From Nitrospira sp. (GTDB lineage: Bacteria; Nitrospirota; Nitrospiria; Nitrospirales; Nitrospiraceae): 64,000 nucleotides of DNA. The stretch lies in NCBI GenBank assembly GCA_024998625.1, contig JACOEL010000002.1:248001-312000 (forward strand). Direction: 5' to 3'. This document shows, one piece after another, positions 17,665-25,578 of this stretch. The first letter of the stretch is position 1. The number at the start of each line of letters is the position of its first letter. The notes under the pieces were generated by a model. That model was not told the DNA's origin and ran no database searches. It was given only the letters and a program-made list of their open reading frames with translations. The position numbers and the translations under genes were made by a program.

Positions 17665-17713
17665 GGCCCTTTTAAGGCGAGGGCCCTGGGTTCGAGTCCC
17701 AGCCGACTCACCA
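17665..17713 (+). repeat. 3' half of a tRNA-Lys gene, left copy (attachment-site-like)
   Basis: The sequence contains an anticodon loop CTTTTAA (anticodon TTT, Lys), a perfect T-arm (CTGGG, TTCGAGT, CCCAG), the 3' acceptor strand CCGACTC, and A-CCA. No matching 5' half (GAGTCGG) lies upstream, and the anticodon stem pairs at only three positions, so it is not a functional tRNA. A nearly identical copy lies at 21538. Weaker similarity between the copies continues about 50 bases beyond CCA. Integrases commonly target tRNA 3' ends and leave such repeats. Confidence 0.8.
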
Positions 17714-18034
17714 TTTCAACAACTTATGATTGACTCCACTTCCACGGACCCGTCATTCGAAGAAAATATCCTCGGTTTATTAGGGAAACCGGCATTTTTC
17801 GAGGCGAGGGCCCCTCTTTTCACATCGGCTCAGTATGTTTCCTGGTGTGTGGCAGTGTGACCAGGTGTAGCAAAGCTGGCCCGAATTCTTTACCTCGATC
17901 ACGGAATATGCACAGGCCTCTTGGAAGTGAATAACAGCATCCAGCACACCCACGCACGCGACCGTAACCGCACCCCATGACAAGGCTCTTTGACGCGGTT
18001 CCTACCCTCTCAGGCTTAGCAGGACTTGCACGAG
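17714..18034. other. Gene-free left end of the tRNA-bounded cassette
   Basis: About 320 bases with no supportable gene. A 12-bp match to the tRNA-like repeat (AGGCGAGGGCCC) recurs at 17802-17813 in a T-rich context, possibly the remnant of another attachment site. Confidence 0.4.
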
Positions 18035-18052
18035 ACTACTATTATTAGTAGT
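18035..18052. promoter_or_regulatory. Palindromic operator candidate for the HigBA-like pair
   Basis: ACTACTA-TTAT-TAGTAGT is a perfect 7-bp inverted repeat ending 20 bases before the toxin ATG. Toxin-antitoxin operons are usually autorepressed through such palindromes, here probably by the HTH antitoxin. Site strength is visible; binding is inferred. Confidence 0.55.
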
Positions 18053-18072
18053 TTCTGTGGTAAAAGTATGAA

Positions 18073-18435
18073 ATGGATACGTCGCAACTTGCTCCTGTGT
18101 ACAAGGTCATCTTTTATCGGACGCCTCAGGGGGCTGAGCCAGTCAGAGAATGGCTGCAGTCTTTGAATAGAAGTGAGCGGCTCCAGCTTGGGCAGGCGAT
18201 TCAAGTGCTGCAAATGAATGGCCCTGCGTTGCCTATGCCGTATGCCTGCCCACTGGGCCAGGGGCTATTTGAGCTGCGAGAGAGGGTGGGCAAGGTGCGG
18301 TATCGAGTGTTCTATACGTTTGACGGTGGGAGGGTCGTGGTCCTTCTCCATGCAGCGGTGAAGGATCAGCGAGTACTTGAAGCCGATATTGCGCTGGCTC
18401 GGCGAAGGTTGAAGGACTATGTAAAGAGGAGGTAG
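18073..18435 (+). CDS. HigB/RelE-superfamily toxin (phage Gp49-like)
   Basis: 120 residues with the Gp49/HigB pattern: YKVIFYRTPQGAEPVREWLQ, then GQGLFELRERVGKVRYRVFYT, then VVVLLHAAVKDQR. The family consists of ribosome-dependent mRNA interferases. The toxin precedes the antitoxin, as in HigBA rather than RelBE. A palindrome lies just upstream and the antitoxin starts four bases after the stop. It is the first gene of a three- or four-gene unit ending in a primase-helicase, so the pair may stabilise the cassette or sense its disturbance. Confidence 0.85.
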   Translation: MDTSQLAPVYKVIFYRTPQGAEPVREWLQSLNRSERLQLGQAIQVLQMNGPALPMPYACPLGQGLFELRERVGKVRYRVFYTFDGGRVVVLLHAAVKDQRVLEADIALARRRLKDYVKRR

Positions 18436-18439
18436 GCAC

Positions 18440-18766
18440 ATGAAAACCAAAAAAGGATCCAAAGCAGGTGGAAGTTCGTTCGATGGGTGGTTGAATGAAC
18501 AAGATGAGGCGTTCAAGGCGGAGGTGATTGCCGGGGCGATGAAACGTCAATTCGTGATGACGCTTCGGGCGATGATGAAGACGCAAGGCATCGGTGTGAC
18601 CGCGCTGCAGAAGATGTTGGGCACAGGACCATCTCAGGTGCAGCGTTTATTGGATCCTGAGGATATCGGCATTTCGTTGAAGTCGATCGCCAAACTGCTC
18701 GCCGTTCTTGGTATGGCAGGACACATTGCCGTTGAGCCCAAATTGTCGAAGAAGCAGGTGGCCTGA
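18440..18766 (+). CDS. HigA-like HTH antitoxin
   Basis: 108 residues. The ATG has AGGAGGT eight bases upstream, inside the toxin's last codons. Residues 40-100 form an XRE/HigA-like HTH (MMKTQGIGVTALQKMLGTG, PSQVQRLLDPED, SLKSIAKLLAVLGM). The N-terminal 35 residues are charged and likely contact the toxin. It should neutralise the HigB-like protein and bind the upstream palindrome. Two bases separate its stop from the GTG of the primase-helicase, so all three genes are probably one transcript. Confidence 0.85.
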   Translation: MKTKKGSKAGGSSFDGWLNEQDEAFKAEVIAGAMKRQFVMTLRAMMKTQGIGVTALQKMLGTGPSQVQRLLDPEDIGISLKSIAKLLAVLGMAGHIAVEPKLSKKQVA

Positions 18767-18768
18767 GT

Positions 18769-21306
18769 GTGACTGCTCCAGGGTCGTCTCAATTCTCAGA
18801 GCCGCAGCTCCGGGCGCTCGAGCTACGGCTCAAGCAGCTGGATGTCGAAAGGGCTGAGGTTCTTCAGGCTATCAAGGAGCTCAAGAGTGTCGCTGATCGG
18901 GAAACCGCGCCGACGCAGGGTATCCAGAAGGCCCTATTGGGTCGGTCGCTGCGAGATTCATCCCCAATCACTCCAGATGAACAGGCCGCCGTGTTTTTAC
19001 AGATGTTTCGTTGCCGTGAAAGCGTCTATCCAAAGCGGTGGGAAAACGCCAAGTCGGGAAAGAGCGGCTACGCTCCGGCCTGCCGCAACGAATGGGTGCA
19101 GCCGCTGTGTCAGAAACCAACGATCAGATGCACCGATTGCGGCAATCAGGCGTTTCTCCCTCTTAACGAAGATGCGGCTCAAGCACATCTTCAGGGGCAG
19201 TTGACGATTGGAACGTATGCGATTGATGCGGATGATTCGTGTGTGTTTCTCGCGTGCGATTTTGACGGCGCAGGTTGGAAGGAGGATGTCAGCGCGTACA
19301 GAGCGTGTGCCAAAAAGATTGGACTCGACGTGGCCGTGGAACGATCCCGTTCTGGACAAGGGGCTCATGCGTGGATTTTCTTTGACGGAAAAGTTCCAGC
19401 TAGACTTGCTCGTAATGTGGGCACGCTGATTCTCTCTCGTTGTCTTGAGGCTCGGCACCCGCTCAGCATGAAGTCATTTGACCGCTTGTTCCCCAGCCAG
19501 GATTATGTCCCCAAGGGTGGGTTCGGCAACCTGATTGCACTGCCTTTACAGAAAACACCCCGAGAGTCCGGCAACAGTTGTTTCTTGGATGAACGGCTTT
19601 CCGTCATTCAAGACCAGTGGGAATACCTGGTGCACGTGAAACGGCCGAACTGTCAAGAGATGCAACGGTTGCTCGACCGATTCCTTCCACGCTCCCCGAA
19701 AGCCTCGACGCGACACGATGCCTTTGACGATGTGGCATGGATAACGGACCGATCGCTCATGGATGCCGAAAGCGGGAGCAGAGATCACGCGGAGCCCATG
19801 ATCGAAGGAGCCGTCGAACTCACCGTTGGTTCCATGATTCGAGTGCCTCTCACGGGGTTGCCGGGAAGGCTTCTTGGGAGACTCAGGAAAACGGCAAGCT
19901 TCCCTAATCCAACGTTTTACAAGTTGCAAAGAATGAGGATGCAGACTTATCCGCATCCGAGGTTTATCTTTTCTGGAGAGCTTCGTCCTGATGAACTGCT
20001 GTTGCCTCGGGGCCTGCTTGACCGGGTAATTCACATCTTATCGGGAGAGGGCGCGCAAGTCGTCACGCGCGATGAGCGGCTGGCCAAGAGGCGTATCAAG
20101 GTAGAATTCGTTGGAGAGCTGACGCAATCTCAGAAGGAAGCGGTCAAGGCTCTCAAGAAAAGTGAGTTCGGCGTACTCGTTGCTCCTCCAGGGTTTGGCA
20201 AAACGGTGGTGGGCTGCGCGCTGATCGCCGAACGACACGTGTCCACGCTCGTCTTGGTGCATCGCCAACCACTTCTCGACCAGTGGAAGGAAGGCCTGAT
20301 TAAGTTCCTTGGACTCGATCCGAAGGAGATCGGGATTCTTGGCGGCACCATAAAGAAGACAACTGGGAAGCTTGATCTGATGATGCTTCAGACTCTGACT
20401 CGAATGGGGGATCTCCACGAGATCGCACGGCGCTATTCGCACGTCATCATTGATGAGTGCCATCATATTCCGGCCGTATCATTTGAAGGCGTTCTTAAGC
20501 AGCTCCCTGCACGGTACGTGCTTGGCCTGACCGCTACGCCGTATCGAAAGGATGGCCTTGAAGCCATTCTCTTTCAGCAGTGCGGTCCGGTGAGACATGA
20601 AATTGTGTCTACCGATGAAGGCAAGCTCGAAAAAACGGTCACGATCTCTGAGACTGGGTATCGTCCACCCAGCGAAGTGGGAGAGAAACCGGCTTATCAT
20701 GTCTTGATGCATCGCCTTGTCAATGATACGGGAAGAAATAGTCGGATTGCGGCGGATGTCGTGAAGGCACTTTCATCGAAGCAATTTCCGCTCTTAATTT
20801 CTGACCGCAAGGACCATCTGGATACGCTGACGAAGGGAATTGAGAATCTGGCGACAGCAGAGGCATCGTTGGTGCAGCTCGTGGTGGTTCGACTCGATGG
20901 CGATATGTCCATCAAAGAACGGCGTCTTGCGCTTGAGAGAATCCGCGAGATCAGGACCCAATGCGTGCCTCTGCTCGTGGTAGCCACGGCACCATTGGTT
21001 GGTGAAGGGGTGGATCTGCCTGAACTAGACACGCTGGTCTTGGCAACGCCGCTCTCATTCGAAGGACGGATGGTCCAATATGCAGGCCGACTCCATCGCC
21101 TGGTTGAGGGGAAAACCCATGTTCGAATCGTTGATTATGTCGATTCGAGTAACGCCATGCTTCTGAGCATGTATCGGAATCGAATCAAGGCGTATCGCAA
21201 GATGGGATATGAGATTCGAGAACCTCATGACATGCTGGGCGGAAGCCCATCGCGCGCGCCTGGGAAGGGTGCTGCTGCAGAGCAACAAGGGCTTGAGCTA
21301 GTGTGA
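18769..21306 (+). CDS. AEP-type primase fused to SF2 helicase (TOTE-like conflict protein)
   Basis: 845 residues starting with GTG. An N-terminal coiled coil (10-45) is followed by a Cys motif (RCTDCGNQAF, about 122). The primase-like domain of the archaeo-eukaryotic type has FLACDFDGAGW (Asp pair about 163-165), RSRSGQGAHAWIFF near 190-203 and NLIALPLQ near 260. The SF2 helicase has Walker A PPGFGKT near 470, IIDECHH near 560, LGLTATPYRKDG near 586, and C-lobe motifs GEGVDLPELD and QYAGRLHR. Primase-helicase fusions like this occur in so-called TOTE conflict systems, where a nuclease domain is often added; I see none here. It is translated almost directly after the antitoxin, so I expect an anti-invader role controlled by the toxin-antitoxin pair. 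Confidence 0.82.
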   Translation: MTAPGSSQFSEPQLRALELRLKQLDVERAEVLQAIKELKSVADRETAPTQGIQKALLGRSLRDSSPITPDEQAAVFLQMFRCRESVYPKRWENAKSGKSGYAPACRNEWVQPLCQKPTIRCTDCGNQAFLPLNEDAAQAHLQGQLTIGTYAIDADDSCVFLACDFDGAGWKEDVSAYRACAKKIGLDVAVERSRSGQGAHAWIFFDGKVPARLARNVGTLILSRCLEARHPLSMKSFDRLFPSQDYVPKGGFGNLIALPLQKTPRESGNSCFLDERLSVIQDQWEYLVHVKRPNCQEMQRLLDRFLPRSPKASTRHDAFDDVAWITDRSLMDAESGSRDHAEPMIEGAVELTVGSMIRVPLTGLPGRLLGRLRKTASFPNPTFYKLQRMRMQTYPHPRFIFSGELRPDELLLPRGLLDRVIHILSGEGAQVVTRDERLAKRRIKVEFVGELTQSQKEAVKALKKSEFGVLVAPPGFGKTVVGCALIAERHVSTLVLVHRQPLLDQWKEGLIKFLGLDPKEIGILGGTIKKTTGKLDLMMLQTLTRMGDLHEIARRYSHVIIDECHHIPAVSFEGVLKQLPARYVLGLTATPYRKDGLEAILFQQCGPVRHEIVSTDEGKLEKTVTISETGYRPPSEVGEKPAYHVLMHRLVNDTGRNSRIAADVVKALSSKQFPLLISDRKDHLDTLTKGIENLATAEASLVQLVVVRLDGDMSIKERRLALERIREIRTQCVPLLVVATAPLVGEGVDLPELDTLVLATPLSFEGRMVQYAGRLHRLVEGKTHVRIVDYVDSSNAMLLSMYRNRIKAYRKMGYEIREPHDMLGGSPSRAPGKGAAAEQQGLELV

Positions 21307-21312
21307 GCGTGA

Positions 21313-21432
21313 ATGACAGAGTTTGAGGAACAAGAGGACCGGTTGATCAAGGTCGTTCAAAATGAAGAGAGAAATTCGGACTCCAATTCCGAGCAGATAA
21401 TTGAGGCTGTGTTGGTCGAGAACGGACATTAA
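21313..21432 (+). CDS. 39-residue acidic ORF after the primase-helicase
   Basis: An ATG six bases after the helicase stop opens a 39-codon frame (MTEFEEQEDRLIKVVQNEER then an acidic tail) ending in TAA. The peptide is strongly acidic and predicted helical. Ribosome-site quality is modest (GTGAGCG). Tight spacing suggests translational coupling and a small partner or inhibitor; it could also be random. Confidence 0.4.
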   Translation: MTEFEEQEDRLIKVVQNEERNSDSNSEQIIEAVLVENGH

Positions 21433-21537
21433 TAAATCGTGTAAGTGCTTGAAATGTTGTTGCCCGAGTTGACTTCCACGGATTTTGCTAATTTCTCATA
21501 AGTCATTAATTTTAAAAATGTTTTTTGGTGCATGGCG

Positions 21538-21586
21538 GGCCCTTTTAAGGCGAGGGTCCTGGGTTCGAATCCCAGCCGACTCACCA
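21538..21586 (+). repeat. 3' half of a tRNA-Lys gene, right copy (attachment-site-like)
   Basis: The same tRNA-Lys 3' half as at 17665, with two base differences in the shared core: CTTTTAA loop, T-arm CTGGG-TTCGAAT-CCCAG, acceptor CCGACTC, ACCA. This copy retains the consensus TTCGAAT. Together the two copies bound a 3.9-kb cassette. No 5' half is present, so the intact tRNA gene must be elsewhere. An AT-rich stretch precedes it. Confidence 0.8.
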
Positions 21587-21820
21587 TTTTCAGTAACTTA
21601 CGCAATCGAGGCACTTCCAATGAACCCTCATTGGAAGTCCATTGGAAATGTTGGCGAGTTTCCTGCTGGTTTCATGTCCGGCCTTCATTCCGCATTCGTC
21701 CTCTGCATGGTTGACCCGCCGGGAAAAACCACCTGTCGTGAGCTTTCGCTGGCGGTCTGGTTGCCGGCGGTTTGGTGTACCTCCTTAGCGCAAGCTTTAG
21801 GACGTCCAGCCGACAACGGG

Positions 21821-24136
21821 CTACTCGATCGTTTGAGTCAGTGGGATAGTGAACGAGAAGCAGCTCCCCTTTCCGGGCGTGCTTTCAGCCCAGATGCGTC
21901 CACCGTGCATTTCTACCAGACTCTTCACGATGGCCAATCCCAGCCCGGCTCCGTGCGCTTCTGTCGGCGTTCCTTCAGCCCGATAGAATTTATCGAACAC
22001 TTTGGGGAGCTCGTCCGCTCCAATGCCACAGCCCGTGTCCGCCACGCTGATCTGTAAGAACCCGTCGTCCATTGTCTGCGTCTTCACCTGAATTGTGCCT
22101 CCGGGTGGCGTGAATTTGATCGCATTCCCGATCAGGTTGGTAAGAATCTGAGTCTGCCTGTCCCGGTCTGCCTGGATGACCGGGATGATGCTGGTGTGCA
22201 GGACTTCCAGCGCAAGTGATTTGTCACGAGCCAAGGGCTGAAGGCTTTCTGCCACATCGTTGACCAGTTCATTGATCGGCACGGGGCCAAGTCTGAGTTC
22301 GACACGCCCAGCTTCGATTCTGGATAAATCTAAAAGATCGCTGATCATTCGTGTGAGGCGCTCGACGTTATATTTGATTCGAATCAAGTAATGAGTCTGC
22401 TTGTCGGTCAAGACACCGGTCAGACCCTCCAGCATGTTTTCAACATAGCCTTTGATGGAGGTCATCGGTGTACGCAGTTCGTGTGATGCAACGGAGACAA
22501 ACGACGACTTGAGACGGTCCATCTCCTTTAGTTGTTTGTTCGCCGCTTCCAATTGCGCGGTTCGTTCCAACACTTTCTGTTCCAGGCCTATATTGAATGC
22601 TTCAATTTCTCGATAGGCTGCGACATTGTCCAGTGCAACGGCTAACTGGTTGGCAAAGGTGACGACGACTCCAAGGTCGTCCTGCGTAAAAACATGTGCT
22701 TGAGAACGGTTTACCGTGAGCGAGCCAAGGATCCAGTTACCTACTTTAAGGGGAACGGACAAGAAGGAATTGGTCCCGGTCTGGCTTGCTAGTTTACGGT
22801 AGAGCGGATGGATCCGATCCAGCATTTGGCTCAGATCGTTGACCATGACGGGCTGGCCTTGCAGCAGGACTGTGCCCTCGATGGTTGTGGGATCCGTGAC
22901 GGGGACTTCGATCTGTTCGGCGAAGGCGGCAATCTCCGGCGAGACGCCCAGGAGTCGCGCCCCATGGAGGACTTGTAGGAGGGGGTTGTAGAACGCGATC
23001 ATCACCCGGTCATAGTAGAGCTTTTGAATAAGGGTCTCCGACGCATGTTGGAGGAGGACCTCCCGATCTCTCGTGGACGTGAAGGTAAGACCGGCTTCAT
23101 GCAGGGTGGTCAAGTGGTCAACTCGACGTTGAAGTTCAATGGCCGTTTGCTGCACCTCCATGTATGCCTTTTGGAGTTCCTCATGTCGGGTTTCCAAGGA
23201 GTTCATCTGTTCAACGATCACCATTTCCCGCTCGGTGATTTCCTTGCGCAGCACCTGCCGGGCCAGTCCGGTGGCGAGGCGCCTCCCCGGATACCAAGGC
23301 GCAGGTTCAGCCCACCGCACTTCCCATTCACAGCAATCATCTCCTTCGGCAATACATTGCCGGTGGGTGATCGCCCCAAGGCCAAGGTGATGGATCTTTT
23401 CCGGGACGACTGCAATACCCACAGCCAGAGCGTTACACCAGATTCTGGCGCAGGCTCGTCGATAGGGGCCGAACTGCCGTAAGGCCTGCTCCATCAAGGC
23501 CATCCGCAGCACCGCACGTCCGTCGGTCACATCGAGCCCTTCGAGAAAGTACGAGCTTTTGGCATAGTGCGAAGCCCATCGCGCGGCAGTCCGGTAGATG
23601 GCTGCCACGGAAAACGGCCGCATCAACGTTTGAATGATGGGGGGGATCAACTTCTCCCTTCCCATGTTGAACTGAAAATTAGGATCGCCCGACAGGTCTA
23701 GGCAGAACTCGACAAGATAGGCGGTGAACTCATTCGAATAACTAGTCCATGGATTTTTGAGAAACTTGGAGGTGATGTGGTAGGCCCGGTCCGGGATCCG
23801 CCCGTTCAACAGGTTGACCAACTCCTCCACGATGCGCTTGCCCGCTTCCACTCCCCTGGTACGTGCGACGCTCTCTTCAAGATATTCGACATTGGACCGG
23901 ATGGACACTCCGCTCATGTCTCGAATGGTTGTTCCGCTTGGATCCTTCCCGAAGGGACGAAACTCCATGAACCGGCGTTCAAGGATTCGGTGCGTTTTGG
24001 GGAGGAACACCGGATCGGTGGCCTGCTCGAGCGACTCCCTCTCGTCGGGTCCGCTTTCGGGGACAGTCCCCGATGATGGGTTCCCTGGTGCGTCTGGAAA
24101 GTCCCCCCCATGGATTGTGCTCACAATCACCTTCAC
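21821..24136 (-). CDS. Cytoplasmic sensor histidine kinase (V4R-like, GAF, HisKA, HATPase)
   Basis: 771 residues without membrane segments. Residues 85-290 look like a V4R/haem-NO-type ligand domain ([20 protein letters not shown]). A coiled coil covers 300-340 and a GAF domain about 345-500 ([20 protein letters not shown]). HisKA has [14 protein letters not shown] with His552. The ATPase has [21 protein letters not shown] and [19 protein letters not shown]. It autophosphorylates in response to a small ligand or redox cue. Twenty-four bases separate it from the FadL-like gene and it is last in the operon. It has no partner response regulator in the window, so it may sense the operon's substrate or product and signal elsewhere. 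Confidence 0.9.
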   Translation of the reverse strand: MKVIVSTIHGGDFPDAPGNPSSGTVPESGPDERESLEQATDPVFLPKTHRILERRFMEFRPFGKDPSGTTIRDMSGVSIRSNVEYLEESVARTRGVEAGKRIVEELVNLLNGRIPDRAYHITSKFLKNPWTSYSNEFTAYLVEFCLDLSGDPNFQFNMGREKLIPPIIQTLMRPFSVAAIYRTAARWASHYAKSSYFLEGLDVTDGRAVLRMALMEQALRQFGPYRRACARIWCNALAVGIAVVPEKIHHLGLGAITHRQCIAEGDDCCEWEVRWAEPAPWYPGRRLATGLARQVLRKEITEREMVIVEQMNSLETRHEELQKAYMEVQQTAIELQRRVDHLTTLHEAGLTFTSTRDREVLLQHASETLIQKLYYDRVMIAFYNPLLQVLHGARLLGVSPEIAAFAEQIEVPVTDPTTIEGTVLLQGQPVMVNDLSQMLDRIHPLYRKLASQTGTNSFLSVPLKVGNWILGSLTVNRSQAHVFTQDDLGVVVTFANQLAVALDNVAAYREIEAFNIGLEQKVLERTAQLEAANKQLKEMDRLKSSFVSVASHELRTPMTSIKGYVENMLEGLTGVLTDKQTHYLIRIKYNVERLTRMISDLLDLSRIEAGRVELRLGPVPINELVNDVAESLQPLARDKSLALEVLHTSIIPVIQADRDRQTQILTNLIGNAIKFTPPGGTIQVKTQTMDDGFLQISVADTGCGIGADELPKVFDKFYRAEGTPTEAHGAGLGLAIVKSLVEMHGGRIWAESTPGKGSCFSFTIPLTQTIE

Positions 24137-24160
24137 CCCGCACAGGTTGTTGCTTCTGCC

Positions 24161-25519
24161 TCAGAAGTTGACCCGGAGATTCATAATCCCGGCATGGAGT
24201 ACGGTGTCCCAGGTCCCGTTGACGACAGGCCGAAGATTATTTGTGATCGTGCGCGACTCATAGAGCTGGTTCTTGTATGCCAGGTCGATCCCGATGCCTT
24301 TAATACCGACGGGGCCCAATAGAGGAGTCTGACATTTGAGGAAGCCCAGAAACCGTCCCTGCCCTTTACAGAGAAACCCCAGGCCGACCGAGAAAGAGTT
24401 GTAGTGAGCATCCGGGACCGCCGGTTCAAACGTGTTGTCCGGTACAGGGGTTTGCGACCGTATGTATCCGAATCGCGCCGCCACTTCCCATTCCGGTAGA
24501 AGGGCCGGCTGCAACCATTTATATTCGGTTCCCACGTGGACGACGAATACGCCGCTCCAGTTTCGTGGCTCCGGTAACACGCCTCCGTTCGACAGTCGAA
24601 CGTTCAACTGCTTGAAGCTATGCCAATCAGCATAGTCCACATCGACTTCCACCTTCCATTCCCGTTTGTCATCGCGCACGGGCCACAGGGCCACCGCCCC
24701 GGTAAAAGTCTGTGGCAAGGTCAGGTCGGTCCTGGCATCCGCCGAGACCGCCCCGTTGACCAGGAACTGGCCATGCAGGTTCAGGGTCGTTTGGCTCCGG
24801 TAGACGAAGGCGAGGTTTAAACGCGGTTTTCCATCGGTGCGCCACGGGGTCACGAGCATGCCGAGGTTGTACCCTATGGCGGTATCCTTCGTTCGGAGTT
24901 CCAGGTTGGTCCCCGGCGGGATGAATGCATTCACCTGAGCGGCTCCTTCTCCGGCAAAGCTGGCGAAGGTATAGATATCGAGTCCCGCTCCGATGGAGAG
25001 GTAGTCATTGAACCGATAGGCAGCAGTGGGCTTGATATCGAGCATGGGAAGGGTGGCCATCGTATCCAGGGCGGAAAAGGGAACGTTCGTGGGATAGTTC
25101 ACAATGAGGCCGTACGGAGAATTCACGCCGATCCCGAGCGTTAGATTCTTCAGAAAGCCGATGTCCAGCATGGCGAGATTCGCCGTGAGGTAGAAATTGA
25201 TCGGCGGGGGGAAGGCAATGCTACCGTCCAGGTTCCCTCTGAACTTAGTCCCGCCGGGGCTGGTGTAATCGTAATGTCCGCCGACCAACAGGGTTCCGCC
25301 ATAGAACTGCACGCCTTCGAGTTGGGTCATTCCGGCAGGATTGTAATGAAGCGCGGAGGGGTCATCGGCCTGCGCGGCGAAGGCCGTTCCCTGGCCAGAG
25401 GCGGCTGCTCCTTGATCCATGATCCGAAATGCCTCACCCTGTGCAGTGGACGGATTCCAGATGACGGTCAGCAGGGCCAGATTCATGCCGATTGTTTTCC
25501 AGCGAGCCCACCTGTCCAT
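24161..25519 (-). CDS. FadL-family outer-membrane channel
   Basis: 452 residues with an N-terminal signal (about 1-30) and the diagnostic FadL/toluene-channel motif ASGQGTAFAAQADDPSALHY, then NPAGMTQLEGVQ. The rest alternates aromatic beta strands and ends in LRVNF, a terminal Phe typical of outer-membrane barrels. FadL-type channels pass hydrophobic molecules such as fatty acids or aromatics. It lies 60 bases after the DyP-P450 gene and 24 before the kinase on the same strand. This placement argues that the operon handles a hydrophobic substrate from outside the cell. Confidence 0.9.
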   Translation of the reverse strand: MDRWARWKTIGMNLALLTVIWNPSTAQGEAFRIMDQGAAASGQGTAFAAQADDPSALHYNPAGMTQLEGVQFYGGTLLVGGHYDYTSPGGTKFRGNLDGSIAFPPPINFYLTANLAMLDIGFLKNLTLGIGVNSPYGLIVNYPTNVPFSALDTMATLPMLDIKPTAAYRFNDYLSIGAGLDIYTFASFAGEGAAQVNAFIPPGTNLELRTKDTAIGYNLGMLVTPWRTDGKPRLNLAFVYRSQTTLNLHGQFLVNGAVSADARTDLTLPQTFTGAVALWPVRDDKREWKVEVDVDYADWHSFKQLNVRLSNGGVLPEPRNWSGVFVVHVGTEYKWLQPALLPEWEVAARFGYIRSQTPVPDNTFEPAVPDAHYNSFSVGLGFLCKGQGRFLGFLKCQTPLLGPVGIKGIGIDLAYKNQLYESRTITNNLRPVVNGTWDTVLHAGIMNLRVNF

Positions 25520-25578
25520 GATTGATGCCTCCGCGATAATAGATGTGGCTGGGAGGTTCCGCTGTTGCGGACGGTTCC

